Shown here: one piece after another, positions 1 through 8,319 of the stretch
How positions within the stretch are numbered: the stretch's first letter is position 1
How the letters are laid out: each line of letters starts with the position of its first letter
Assembly (NCBI RefSeq): GCF_007786235.1
Contig: NZ_VNFK01000009.1
Location: 62,001 to 126,000 of the forward strand
Reading direction: 5' to 3'
Source: Paenarthrobacter nitroguajacolicus
GTDB lineage: Bacteria > Actinomycetota > Actinomycetes > Actinomycetales > Micrococcaceae
Length of the DNA: 64,000 nt
Notes under the pieces: generated by a model
The model's input: the letters and a program-made list of their open reading frames with translations, nothing else
The model's database searches: none
Told to the model about the DNA's origin: nothing
Made by a program: the position numbers and the translations under genes

Positions 1-1
1 C

Positions 2-184
2 CACGGCGCGGCCTACGGGCTGTATATCTCCTTCGCGGTGGAAGACGCGAACGAGATCCTGTCCACCACCGACATTGTTGAGGCAGCTGCTTCCGATGCC
101 GGTATCGAGTTCATTGACTGGTTGGACCACCGCAACGACCTTGCCCTGATCACCACCATGCCGTTCACGAGGGGAATCCGATGA
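2..184 (+). CDS. C-terminal end of a conjugation (T4SS) protein, 5' truncated by window edge
   Basis: An open frame enters from the left edge and ends in a TGA that overlaps the ATG of the next gene by four bases, so it is the last part of the upstream gene of the same operon. About 60 residues are visible, ending in a short basic tail (PFTRGIR). The following genes are a VirB4-like ATPase and a VirD4-like coupling protein, so a type IV secretion component is likely. SCO6880-type proteins commonly occupy this place in actinobacterial conjugation operons, but that assignment rests on position rather than on a diagnostic motif. Confidence 0.5.
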   Translation, partial: HGAAYGLYISFAVEDANEILSTTDIVEAAASDAGIEFIDWLDHRNDLALITTMPFTRGIR

Positions 185-1821
185 GCACCACGAACGAGAC
201 CAAACGTCTCAGCCTGCCTTGGGCTCTGGCCAGCAAGTCCAAGCGGACGCTCAGGGCACAGGCCCGCGTCGGGAAGCTGGAGCTCGAAGCAGCTGCAGCC
301 GATACCGCTGCCGAAGGTTTGCGGCGCAACAAGCCGTTGAGCAAGCGTGCGGTGAAGAAGGCCGAGAAGAAGGAAGCAAGGGAGCGTGAGGTCCTTGAGG
401 CCAAAGCGAACGCCAAGACACGGTGGCATCATGAACGTAAGTGGGCTTTCGCGTCGAAGCTGGGGTTCTACGACCCGGCAGCGCCGGGCATCGCGTCATC
501 AACACGGCAGATGGAGTTCTCGCATATGGCGATTGCCTCCCCGCCGACCTCGCACCGCGGCCTGGTGTTCGGCGTCGATGCCGGGTCGGGGTGGATGATC
601 GTCCATGACCCGTTCACGGCTTACGGTGACACCCTCGAATCCCCGAACGTCTGCTACATCGGTGACCTCGGGCAGGGGAAGTCCTCGGCCATGAAAACCT
701 GGGGCGTGCTGCGTCAGCTGATCCTCGGCCGCCGCGTCGTCGTGATTGATAAGAAGTACCAGAAGGACGTCGGCGGCGGCGAGTACACACCGCTTGCGCG
801 GAAGCTCGGCGTTGCTCCGGTCCGGTTCAGCATCGGTGGTGGCGGATCCCGGATCAACATCCTCGATCCCCGTATTGCTGCCCGATTGAACGAGGAAACC
901 CACGACAGCGCCGAAGCGTTCCGCACCCCGGCCGGTCAGTCGATGCTGGTCCGTGCAGTCATGGAAGAAGCCCTCCGCCGGCCGATGACGCCCAAGGAAG
1001 GCAAAGCGGTCCGTATGGCGCACCGGCAGGCGTTGACAGATGCGAAAAGGGCCGGGGAAGTCGCCCACATCGGGCACGTCCTCAAAGCCCTCTACGCACC
1101 CAGCGAAGATGCCGCGAAGGCCACGAACCTGACGGTGGAAGAGCTGCGCGAATGGGGGCAGGATCCGGCCTTCGAGCTTGAACGCATGATCGAGGATGAC
1201 CTGGCCGGTCTGATCGACGGGGAGACCAGCGCGGATATCCAGCTCAACGCCGGCCTGACGGTGTTCGACGTGTCGCTACTCCCGGAAGACGGCCCGGCGC
1301 TGCCGATCGTCATGACGATCATCAACACCTGGCTGGCGAACACCCTCTACCGGCAGGAAGAAGCAGTCCCGACGGTGCTGCTGATTGAAGAGGCTTGGCA
1401 CACTGTTCAAGGGTCGGTGGCCACGGTGACCAGGCGCAACACCAAGCTCTCGCGTGCGCTGTCCCTGTCGTGCCAGTTCGCGTTCCACCACATCTCCGAC
1501 ATCCCGCAGGACAGTCCGGCGATCTCCATGCTTAAGGAGTGCGGCACGGTCCTGTTGTACAAGCAGCAAAAGAGCGCTGACGCGTTGGCCTGTGAAGAGA
1601 TGTTCACGCTCCCGGTCGGGACTGCCGAGGTGATCACGAAGCTGGTCAAGGGAACGTGCCTGTTCAAAATTGACCAATACGATCCCTTCGAAGCCATCCA
1701 CGTCCGCAGCCCGTTGGAAGTCGAGCTGACCGATACGGACGGGGCCATGAAGTCCACTTCCACGATCGCGTTCACCGAAGAATCCATCACCGACGAAGCC
1801 ATGGAGGTCATCCCGGCATGA
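181..1821 (+). CDS. VirB4/TraE-like conjugative transfer ATPase
   Basis: A 546-residue predicted cytoplasmic ATPase of a type IV secretion machine, which would energise assembly of the conjugation channel. A Walker A motif (GDLGQGKSS) lies at about residues 161-169 and a Walker B-like segment (TVLLIEEAWH) near residues 397-406. The N-terminal 80 residues are charged and Lys/Arg/Glu rich, with no membrane segment. It is shorter than proteobacterial VirB4 (about 800 residues), as is usual in actinobacterial plasmids where an upstream protein (such as SCO6880) supplies the N-terminal part. The start ATG overlaps the stop of the upstream gene, and its own stop overlaps the next start, so translation is coupled across three genes. 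Confidence 0.8.
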   Translation: MSTTNETKRLSLPWALASKSKRTLRAQARVGKLELEAAAADTAAEGLRRNKPLSKRAVKKAEKKEAREREVLEAKANAKTRWHHERKWAFASKLGFYDPAAPGIASSTRQMEFSHMAIASPPTSHRGLVFGVDAGSGWMIVHDPFTAYGDTLESPNVCYIGDLGQGKSSAMKTWGVLRQLILGRRVVVIDKKYQKDVGGGEYTPLARKLGVAPVRFSIGGGGSRINILDPRIAARLNEETHDSAEAFRTPAGQSMLVRAVMEEALRRPMTPKEGKAVRMAHRQALTDAKRAGEVAHIGHVLKALYAPSEDAAKATNLTVEELREWGQDPAFELERMIEDDLAGLIDGETSADIQLNAGLTVFDVSLLPEDGPALPIVMTIINTWLANTLYRQEEAVPTVLLIEEAWHTVQGSVATVTRRNTKLSRALSLSCQFAFHHISDIPQDSPAISMLKECGTVLLYKQQKSADALACEEMFTLPVGTAEVITKLVKGTCLFKIDQYDPFEAIHVRSPLEVELTDTDGAMKSTSTIAFTEESITDEAMEVIPA

Positions 1822-3542
1822 GCAAGCAAACGTCAACAGACACTTTGATGAAGCTGAGCCTTGCCGGCCTCGTTGTCGGACTGGCGGCTATCGCCTGGGT
1901 CGCGGCTTTCCTCGGTGAGTTCCTAACTCCCACGGGAATGCCGTGGACGAACTTCACGGAGTTGGTGGCGCGGTTCAAGGAGGGCACCTTCGCCTGGCCA
2001 GCAGCCGCAACGTGGATTGCGATCGTCTTGGCGATTATGGCTCTCTTCGGGATAGCTCTCCTGGCCGCCAGCCGTGGCGGCGCGGGCAGCGCAGCGCAAC
2101 GTGAGCTGGGCGGCCGACTCGCAACCGGCGCCAAGCTCGCCCCCCTGATGGAGAAAGAGCGGAAGAAGGACGCCAAACAGCTGCACCCGAAAGCGGTGGA
2201 TCTAGCTCCTGGACAAGTGCTGGGCCAGACTGCTGCCGGGAAACCTGCCGTTCTCTATCAGGGCTGGCGGGATCTGGGGGTGTGCATCATGGGACCTGGA
2301 TCCGGTAAGACGTCCTGTTTGGTGGTTCCTCGTCTGGCAGCGGCTCCCGGCGCGGCATTGATGACGTCGAATAAGGTTGACGGCGTTGCACAGGTCATCG
2401 CTGCCCGCCACCAGTTAGGAACGGTGTGGTTGTGGGATCCCGGCAAGATTTACCGGCAATCCGACAAACCGGACTTCATTTTCAGCCCTCTGTGGGAAGT
2501 GAAGGGCACTGAGGACGCCATGCGTTTGGCTTCGTGGATCATCACAGCTTCGTTGAAGAACAATCCACGTACCGAGAGCGAAGCGGCCGAGGACGCCCAG
2601 TTCGGCCCTTCCGGGGAGTCTTGCCTGGCCTGGACGCTGCTGGCAGCGGCTCTGACCGGGAAGGCCCTGGGAGATGTCCATGAGTGGATTTCCAAAGGAT
2701 CGTTCGAGAAAGTCAGCAACATCCTTGCTGACGAGTACCCTCGCCCTGCTTCTGAGATGAGGGGCTTCGACAAGTGGCCTGACCGTACACGGGGGTCCTT
2801 GGTGGCCACCACGCAGCGCATGTGCCGAGACCTGGTGCACGACGCAATTCTGGCGTGGACCACTCCCACGCCGGGTATCAGGAACTTCGACACAGCCAAG
2901 TTCATGGAGGGACGTCAGACCATGATCCTCCTGTCCGAACGTGGCCCCGGCGGTGCCGGTGCTGTTCTCACGGCGATGATCAAAGCCATCTGCAACGCCG
3001 CCGTCCGCAAAACCCCTGGCGAAGCACGGCTGACCATCCCCTTGGTCGGCGAGCTGGACGAAGTGGCCAACATCGTTCCTTGGCCTACGCTTCCGCAGGA
3101 TTTCAGCCACTACGGCTCCCGTGGCCTCTGCTTCACCCTTTACCTGCAGGGTTGGTCCCAGGGCTGCGGCGAATGGGGCACCAAAGGCATGCAGACATTG
3201 TGGCAAATGTCCGGTGCCCGGTTTGTTGGCAGCAACGAGGAAACCGATTGGACTGAAGGCCTGTCCAAGGCGATCGGCACCTACCAACGTAAGGAAAAGG
3301 ATTCCGACAGGAAGGAACGTCTGCCGAAGGTCAGTGTGCAGGATTTCGCCGAGCTGGCAAAGTTCTCCGGGATCCTCAGCAGCAGCGTCGCCCCGGCCAC
3401 CCTGCTGCGGCTCACCCCCTGGCACAAGAACAAGGAACTGAGCAAGACCATTGAGGCCGGCATGGCGGCCGCGGCCGCCATGGCCAAGGGCGAACCTCAG
3501 CCGGCCACGGATCCCGTTCCTGAAAAGCAGGTCGCAGCATGA
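1818..3542 (+). CDS. VirD4/TraG-like conjugative coupling protein
   Basis: A 574-residue type IV coupling protein that would link the relaxosome to the secretion channel at the membrane. Two predicted membrane segments (about residues 13-33 and 60-84) precede the ATPase domain. Walker A is GPGSGKT at residues 159-165, and the Walker B-like segment (LVGELDEVANI) lies near residues 409-419. The domain order and length fit the TraG/TraD/VirD4 family. It overlaps the VirB4-like gene by four bases upstream and the DUF4913 gene by four bases downstream. Its natural partner in this window is the MobF relaxase at 50-55 kb. Confidence 0.87.
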   Translation: MSKQTSTDTLMKLSLAGLVVGLAAIAWVAAFLGEFLTPTGMPWTNFTELVARFKEGTFAWPAAATWIAIVLAIMALFGIALLAASRGGAGSAAQRELGGRLATGAKLAPLMEKERKKDAKQLHPKAVDLAPGQVLGQTAAGKPAVLYQGWRDLGVCIMGPGSGKTSCLVVPRLAAAPGAALMTSNKVDGVAQVIAARHQLGTVWLWDPGKIYRQSDKPDFIFSPLWEVKGTEDAMRLASWIITASLKNNPRTESEAAEDAQFGPSGESCLAWTLLAAALTGKALGDVHEWISKGSFEKVSNILADEYPRPASEMRGFDKWPDRTRGSLVATTQRMCRDLVHDAILAWTTPTPGIRNFDTAKFMEGRQTMILLSERGPGGAGAVLTAMIKAICNAAVRKTPGEARLTIPLVGELDEVANIVPWPTLPQDFSHYGSRGLCFTLYLQGWSQGCGEWGTKGMQTLWQMSGARFVGSNEETDWTEGLSKAIGTYQRKEKDSDRKERLPKVSVQDFAELAKFSGILSSSVAPATLLRLTPWHKNKELSKTIEAGMAAAAAMAKGEPQPATDPVPEKQVAA

Positions 3543-3919
3543 GCGAAACAGCTGGTGAAGCCCCGGAGCTGAGCGAGCAGGAACTGATCAATAACTTCGT
3601 GGACTGGGTTGAGGCCTTCATCCACGACATCGAAGCTGTCACCGACGACGAGAACACCCGGTACTGGTGCCCACAGTGGTGGAACCACCCCGAAGCCGTC
3701 ACAAGGCTCCGTGCCCTGTACGAGGAGTACGTGCGGGCCGAGGAGGAAAACACGCTCTCCGGCTGGTTCGTCTACCACTGGGACGCTCACGCCAAGACGC
3801 TCTTCTCTGCCACAGGCCCGTTCGAACTGTGCCGGGAAGGGCACCGCTTCTTCAGCCGCCAGGACACGTATACCCCGCGCTTGGTGACAGAGGCTGTGCC
3901 CAACGGCTGGTCACCCTGA
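3539..3919 (+). CDS. DUF4913-like plasmid protein
   Basis: A 126-residue soluble acidic protein with several conserved-looking tryptophans. A central WCPQWWNHPEAV segment (residues 43-54) followed by R-L-x-A-L is characteristic of DUF4913, a family found mainly beside conjugation genes of actinobacterial plasmids. Its function is unknown. It is translationally coupled (ATGA) to the coupling-protein gene and is the last gene of the operon. Only 73 bases separate it from the convergent DUF808 gene. The family call is from recognition of the Trp-rich motif. Confidence 0.65.
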   Translation: MSETAGEAPELSEQELINNFVDWVEAFIHDIEAVTDDENTRYWCPQWWNHPEAVTRLRALYEEYVRAEEENTLSGWFVYHWDAHAKTLFSATGPFELCREGHRFFSRQDTYTPRLVTEAVPNGWSP

Positions 3920-3992
3920 CACGTTTACCAAGCCGGCAGGGAGGGCCGCTGATGTTGCTCAGGCGGACCGCAAAACCCTCTTTGGATGCGAC

Positions 3993-5018
3993 CTAGGAGG
4001 CGGGATCGGCGTTGCGTTTCGTCGGCTGATGGCCGTCGATGGCGGCGCCAACGTCGCCGTCTTCGCGTCTGTCCTTCTTCTTGCCAATCGGCAGCACTTT
4101 TAGCAGCGGGTGCAGGATAGCCATGACGACGAGGCCCCATACGGCTCCGAGGACGGCTGAGCACAGCGTGTTCACGAGCCAGGCCAGAAAGCCGCCCACG
4201 ACCGGAATTCCGGCGAAGGGTGTCTCGAGGACATGGACCAGGTCGTAGGGTGCGTGCCAGCCGAGGTCGTATGTCCCTTGCAGCATGATGTGGCCGCCAA
4301 CCCAAAGCATGGCGATCGTGCCGACGAGCGTGATCACTGCCAGTACGGCGGGCATCCCCTTGACCAGCAGCTGGCCGAAGCGCTTGGAACCTGCGGAGTC
4401 CTTGGTGGTCAGGTGCAGGCCGATGTCGTCCATCTTGACGATGAGTGCGACTGCACCGTACACGAGGACAGTGATCACGAACGCCACAACGACCAGGATG
4501 AGTGCCCGGACCCATAGAGACTCATCGGCCACTTCATTCATGGCGATGACCATGATCTCGCAGGACAGGATGAAGTCCGTGGTGATGGCGCCCTTGGTCA
4601 CCTTGGCCTCGGCTTCGGGACCGCGGTCGATGGCCGGTGCGTTCTCGGTCGCGGCGTGGTGGCCGCGCAGCTTGTGCCAGACCTTTTCGGTGCCTTCGTA
4701 GCAGAGGTAGGTGCCGCCCAGCATGAGAATGAACGGAATAACACCAGGGATGAAGGCGCTGACGAGTAGCAGCGCCGGCAGGATGATCACCAGTTTGTTT
4801 CGGAGCGAGCCCCAGAAGATCCGCTTGATCATCGGCAGTTCGCGTGACGGGTCCGCCCCGGACACGTACTGCGGAGTGACAGCGGCGTCGTCGATAACCA
4901 CGCCGGCGGCTTTGGCCCCGGCCTTGGCGGCTCCGGCGGCGATGTCGTCCACCGAGGCAGCCGCTATGCGGGCCAGAGCTGCGACGTCGTCCAACAGCGC
5001 GACGAGACCCCCGCTCAA
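3993..5018 (-). CDS. DUF808 family inner-membrane protein (YedI-like)
   Basis: A 341-residue multi-spanning membrane protein. The N-terminus (SGGLVALLDDVAALA, then an Ala-rich VDDIAAGAA stretch) is the signature of DUF808/YedI proteins, whose biochemical role is not established. It has about six hydrophobic segments from residue 80 onward, and the C-terminal 30 residues are charged. Translation probably starts at TTG, because the family N-terminus begins at exactly that codon. It is convergent with the conjugation operon and separated by 138 bases from the SRPBCC operon. Confidence 0.8.
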   Translation of the reverse strand: MSGGLVALLDDVAALARIAAASVDDIAAGAAKAGAKAAGVVIDDAAVTPQYVSGADPSRELPMIKRIFWGSLRNKLVIILPALLLVSAFIPGVIPFILMLGGTYLCYEGTEKVWHKLRGHHAATENAPAIDRGPEAEAKVTKGAITTDFILSCEIMVIAMNEVADESLWVRALILVVVAFVITVLVYGAVALIVKMDDIGLHLTTKDSAGSKRFGQLLVKGMPAVLAVITLVGTIAMLWVGGHIMLQGTYDLGWHAPYDLVHVLETPFAGIPVVGGFLAWLVNTLCSAVLGAVWGLVVMAILHPLLKVLPIGKKKDRREDGDVGAAIDGHQPTKRNADPAS

Positions 5019-5156
5019 AGAACGACCCCGCGCTGCTCAAGGACGGACGGCTGGCCGTGGATGCCTCGGCCGTGGCGCGTGATTGTCATGATCGGAGTAT
5101 ATGGTGGCAGGCCTCTCATGGAGGGGGCTGGCGTCTAATTCGGGCCAATCAAGGCC

Positions 5157-5600
5157 TTAGGAGTGTTCCATGAGTATCTTGAGGGTGGCCAGGGCTTTCT
5201 TGTCGTCTCGCTTGAAGATCACTGTCAGAAGGGGCACGGCATACCGGGCCAGACCGGTCACCTGGAAGTCCACGGTGCTGACGAGTCGACAGGTGTCGGG
5301 ACCTGTGGGTTCCACCAGGTAACTGGCGACTCCGGTCATCCTGCCCGATGGGATTTCGAAGGCGACGAAACGGCCAGGGTCGTAAGCGATGAAGCGGTTA
5401 CGGGCGGTGACCTTCATTCCTGCGAATCTGCGAGTTAGTTCATGCTCCGTTCCAACGCCTATGGGGCCCGGCGTAATGCGTCTTACCTCATCGATGCCGC
5501 TCTGCCATCGGGGGGCGTTTGTGTGGTCTGAGACGAAGTCGAACACCTTTGATGCCGGGGCCATCAACTCGGTGCGCGTTTCCAGTTGGAGGCGTCTCAT
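5157..5600 (-). CDS. SRPBCC-fold polyketide-cyclase/lipid-binding-like protein
   Basis: A 147-residue protein starting at the ATG whose first bases overlap the TGA of the upstream gene. The pattern suggests the helix-grip START/Bet v1 (SRPBCC) fold: an N-terminal strand (LETRTELMAPASKVFDFV), a W-x-x-G-I-D segment and a long C-terminal helix. Such proteins bind hydrophobic small molecules in a cavity, and many have no known ligand. It is the last gene of a three-gene operon with two membrane proteins, opposite a TetR regulator that probably controls it. The frame stays open upstream of this start, but that longer reading is a shadow of the membrane-protein gene. Confidence 0.72.
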   Translation of the reverse strand: MRRLQLETRTELMAPASKVFDFVSDHTNAPRWQSGIDEVRRITPGPIGVGTEHELTRRFAGMKVTARNRFIAYDPGRFVAFEIPSGRMTGVASYLVEPTGPDTCRLVSTVDFQVTGLARYAVPLLTVIFKRDDKKALATLKILMEHS

Positions 5601-6259
5601 GAGGCGGCCTTTCCCAGGGGCGGCCGCACGCCATCGCGGGCGAGTCCGGTCGAGCGGAGCGGGACGAGCGGGTCCCCGGCCGTCACCACGGGCCGATGCG
5701 GGATCGACGAGGCGAGTGCCAGTACAGTCACGAACGACACGACCAGGACGGCAACCCACGCCCCGCGAGGCTCCGTCAAGGCCAGCGCTTGGCCAGCGAT
5801 TCCAGGTCCGGCCAGTGCGAGGGCCGCGAGGAGAGCTGCGCTGGTGATGCCACAGGCCAGCCTGCTCCAGAGCGGACCCCGGTGCGATAGGGCGTAGCCT
5901 CCACCGATGGCCATCAGTGCCACGGCGATTGCTCCTCCGCCCAGGCCCTGGGTGAGAAGGGCGGGAACCGCGCCGGGCAGAAGCATCGGGGCCACTGCAA
6001 ACGCCAATGGCGCCAACGCCAGCCAGCGCCAATGCTGTCGTCCGCCGGTCCGTCGAAGTGCTTCTGCCCAGCCCAGGAGTCCGCCTGCAAAGGCGCCGGG
6101 AAGGATGAGTGCGCCGAATGTCCCCCACCAATCAACAGTGGACGCCGGACCGGCGAGCTCTGCCATGTAACCGCGGAAACCTGCGGCCCAGGCAATCCCG
6201 CCCGTCGTCCCCAATGCGGTAAGAGTTACTGCTGGTCTGACAAAGAAATGCATGTTCAT
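5597..6259 (-). CDS. multi-pass membrane protein of unknown function
   Basis: A 220-residue hydrophobic protein with about six predicted transmembrane helices joined by short loops. The start chosen (ATG AAC ATG CAT) overlaps the stop of the upstream membrane-protein gene by four bases, and its own stop overlaps the SRPBCC start in the same way. All three genes should therefore be co-translated. No catalytic or transport motif was recognised. The context (SRPBCC ligand-binding protein and TetR regulator) would fit export or modification of a hydrophobic compound, but that is inference. Confidence 0.6.
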   Translation of the reverse strand: MNMHFFVRPAVTLTALGTTGGIAWAAGFRGYMAELAGPASTVDWWGTFGALILPGAFAGGLLGWAEALRRTGGRQHWRWLALAPLAFAVAPMLLPGAVPALLTQGLGGGAIAVALMAIGGGYALSHRGPLWSRLACGITSAALLAALALAGPGIAGQALALTEPRGAWVAVLVVSFVTVLALASSIPHRPVVTAGDPLVPLRSTGLARDGVRPPLGKAAS

Positions 6260-6960
6260 GGGTTCCTCACTCTGTTGTGCGAGGGGCGCGCCAGGGTGGC
6301 GGGTCGCCTGCCGTGTTGCGTGTTCATCCCCCTCCGCAGGGGTTCCCCGGGATCTCTCATCAGCACCCATCCAAGAGACGCGAAAAGAAGCATCCAGCCG
6401 GCGATGGCGAATCTGGCGCCGATGAATGACCAGGCCAGCACGGGCAGCATGGGCACATAAACCCAGATACCCAGCGCGAGCGGGATCCAACGCTGCCAGC
6501 CCTGCCAGATTTTGGTCCGGAGAACGGCATCGCCTTCCGCCACAAGGGCCGCACCGAGGAGGAGGCTGAAGACGCCATAGGCCGCGCCGAGGAGAATCAC
6601 GACGGGCGAGTCCGTGGGTGCGGCAGCTGCGACGATGGCGGCAAGTTCCGTCACGGCGAAACCTGCCATGGAGACGACGGCGACAGGATGTCCGATGCGT
6701 GCCAGCCTGCCGCGACCCAGCGCTCCTGTTCTTTGGAGTGCCATCAGTCCGAGCAAGAGGGCTACATGTTGAAGGGCAAACCACACCTGAACGACGGTGA
6801 ACGCGGCACTATCAAGAGGATAGCTCCACTGAGTTTCAGGGACCGACGGGTTAACGAAGACCTTGTAGACACCTAAGGCTGCCCCCAAAAGTCCGGCAGA
6901 AAAGCAGGCCAGGCCTGCGGTCCGGATGGCGAGGAAGTGGTAGCGGTTCTGGGTGGTCAT
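6256..6960 (-). CDS. multi-pass membrane protein of unknown function, first gene of TetR-linked operon
   Basis: A 234-residue protein with about six hydrophobic helices and a short basic C-terminal tail. The first helix follows an N-terminal MTTQNRYHFLAIRTAG. No family motif was recognised, and it may be distantly related to the membrane protein that follows. Its ATG lies 57 bases from the divergent TetR start, with an inverted repeat between them, so it is probably the first gene of an operon repressed by that regulator. Confidence 0.6.
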   Translation of the reverse strand: MTTQNRYHFLAIRTAGLACFSAGLLGAALGVYKVFVNPSVPETQWSYPLDSAAFTVVQVWFALQHVALLLGLMALQRTGALGRGRLARIGHPVAVVSMAGFAVTELAAIVAAAAPTDSPVVILLGAAYGVFSLLLGAALVAEGDAVLRTKIWQGWQRWIPLALGIWVYVPMLPVLAWSFIGARFAIAGWMLLFASLGWVLMRDPGEPLRRGMNTQHGRRPATLARPSHNRVRNP

Positions 6961-6980
6961 GACACGGTCCTTGTCTTGAA

Positions 6981-7007
6981 TCTCGCTAGGGTCATGCTCT
7001 AGTGAGA
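6981..7007. promoter_or_regulatory. candidate TetR operator (inverted repeat)
   Basis: Two 9-base arms, TCTCGCTAG and CTAGTGAGA, are inverted with one mismatch and a 9-base spacer. They lie in the 57-base gap between the divergent membrane-protein operon and the TetR gene. Position, size and symmetry suit an autoregulatory TetR site overlapping both promoters. Confidence 0.5.
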
Positions 7008-7017
7008 TACTCTAAAT

Positions 7018-7659
7018 ATGAACCCGGACACAGCACGCGTCAAGAGCATCCGCAGGAAGAAGGCAGACGCCACGAGGCGCAAGCTCGTCGTGGCAGCGCA
7101 CCAGGAATTTATCGCCCGGGGATTCGCGGGGGCGACCATGGCCGGCATCGCGGCCCGCGCGGGAGTGGCTTCGCAGACCATCTACTTCGTCTTCCATACC
7201 AAAGCCGAACTCATCAGCGCCGTAATTGACGCTGCGGTCCTGGGCGATGGGGATCCCCGCCCGCCGCAGTCCCAACCGTGGTGGACAGCGATGAAGGAGG
7301 AGCCAGACGCTGCTGAGGCTTTGCGGATTTTCATTCGTGGCGCAGGTCCGCTTTTTGCACGCGCGGCGGCCATTTCGGAGGTTCTTCGCGCAGCTGCTTT
7401 GACCGACGACGAAGTGCGTCAAACGCACGACTATCATGAAAACCTTCGCCGGGAAGGGTTCAGTCAGGTCCTGGAGATACTGGCGGGCAAGGGCTCGCTC
7501 CGGTCCGGCTGGCCCATCGGTCAGCTCACTGATGCGTTCATGACCGTGTATGGCGACAGCACGTACCACCAGCTCGCAGACGAGCGAGGTTGGAGCCACG
7601 ACCAGATCATGGCGTGGCTCTGCGACGTCCTTCCACGCATGCTGCTGACCGAAAGCTGA
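7018..7659 (+). CDS. TetR/AcrR family transcriptional regulator
   Basis: A 213-residue regulator. Residues about 15-65 form the TetR DNA-binding domain: a basic start, then a helix leading into FIARGFAGATMAGIAARAGV, then S-x-x-T-I-Y-F-V-F. The C-terminal two thirds would be the ligand-binding and dimerisation domain, with no recognisable ligand signature. It is divergent from the SRPBCC/membrane operon and shares a 57-base promoter region carrying an inverted repeat. No clear Shine-Dalgarno sequence precedes the ATG, so a very short or leaderless transcript is possible. Confidence 0.87.
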   Translation: MNPDTARVKSIRRKKADATRRKLVVAAHQEFIARGFAGATMAGIAARAGVASQTIYFVFHTKAELISAVIDAAVLGDGDPRPPQSQPWWTAMKEEPDAAEALRIFIRGAGPLFARAAAISEVLRAAALTDDEVRQTHDYHENLRREGFSQVLEILAGKGSLRSGWPIGQLTDAFMTVYGDSTYHQLADERGWSHDQIMAWLCDVLPRMLLTES

Positions 7660-8319
7660 ATGGAGTTTTACGCCCGACCTTCTAATCCGATAGCGCTCGA
7701 ACATGCCCACGGATCCGCCGCGACACCCTTCTGCTCGAACGCCGTTCGAGTACAAACGCTTGAACCCTTGGCTGGAAGGATTCATCCGCGCCCGGATCGG
7801 CGCGGATCGCTTTCTCGCGACTGACCATGCCGAGATGACACGATGGGATCATGCCGATTGCCAAGTCTGTGTTAATTGGTCAGGGTTGGAACTCCGGTGC
7901 TCCTGCCGTGGCCATTCCCTGAGACGGGAGAAACTTTCACGCCCGCGGCGCCGAACCCTCTGACATGTGCCGCAGATGTGTGCTAGGGGTCGCGTCGGTC
8001 CCACGCTCGTCAGCCTGAGCTTCGCACCCAGTCGTTTGAATCCGAAAGCAACGGAACATCGTTGAAGATGCATCCATAACGATATGAGCTGCGCGGACGC
8101 TAGCTGCATCACCCCAAACCACCGGATAAGTCGCCATCAGGCACCGGGCACTGTTTGGGCATTGGCTGGCAGGCGCCTCTTGCCTAATGCGCACGCAAGG
8201 AGGAGTGGATTGGGCACCCGGTAGAATTGAGTGCACTATGGATGACCCTCCTTCACATATGCCCAGGCCCCTCGATCTTTTGACTGATTCTCCGGTCACC
8301 AAGGGAGAGGGGCGCCCGA
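7660..8319. other. 660-base stretch without a convincing gene
   Basis: Short open frames occur on both strands, but none has a good ribosome binding site or recognisable family pattern. The longest plus-strand frame (7703-7963) includes a protein-like run but no known motif, so a decayed gene is possible. The last 20 bases hold the GGGAGAGG ribosome binding site (8303-8310) of the next gene. No clear promoter or riboswitch was recognised. Confidence 0.4.

Noticed and set aside
2415..3425. 336-residue minus-strand open frame opposite the coupling protein
   Set aside because: Shadow of VirD4-like gene, which has clear Walker motifs and coupled starts.
5601..6131. Upstream extension of the SRPBCC frame
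   Set aside because: The extra residues are Arg/Gly/Pro-rich with no fold pattern; the ATGA overlap at 5597-5600 marks the true start.
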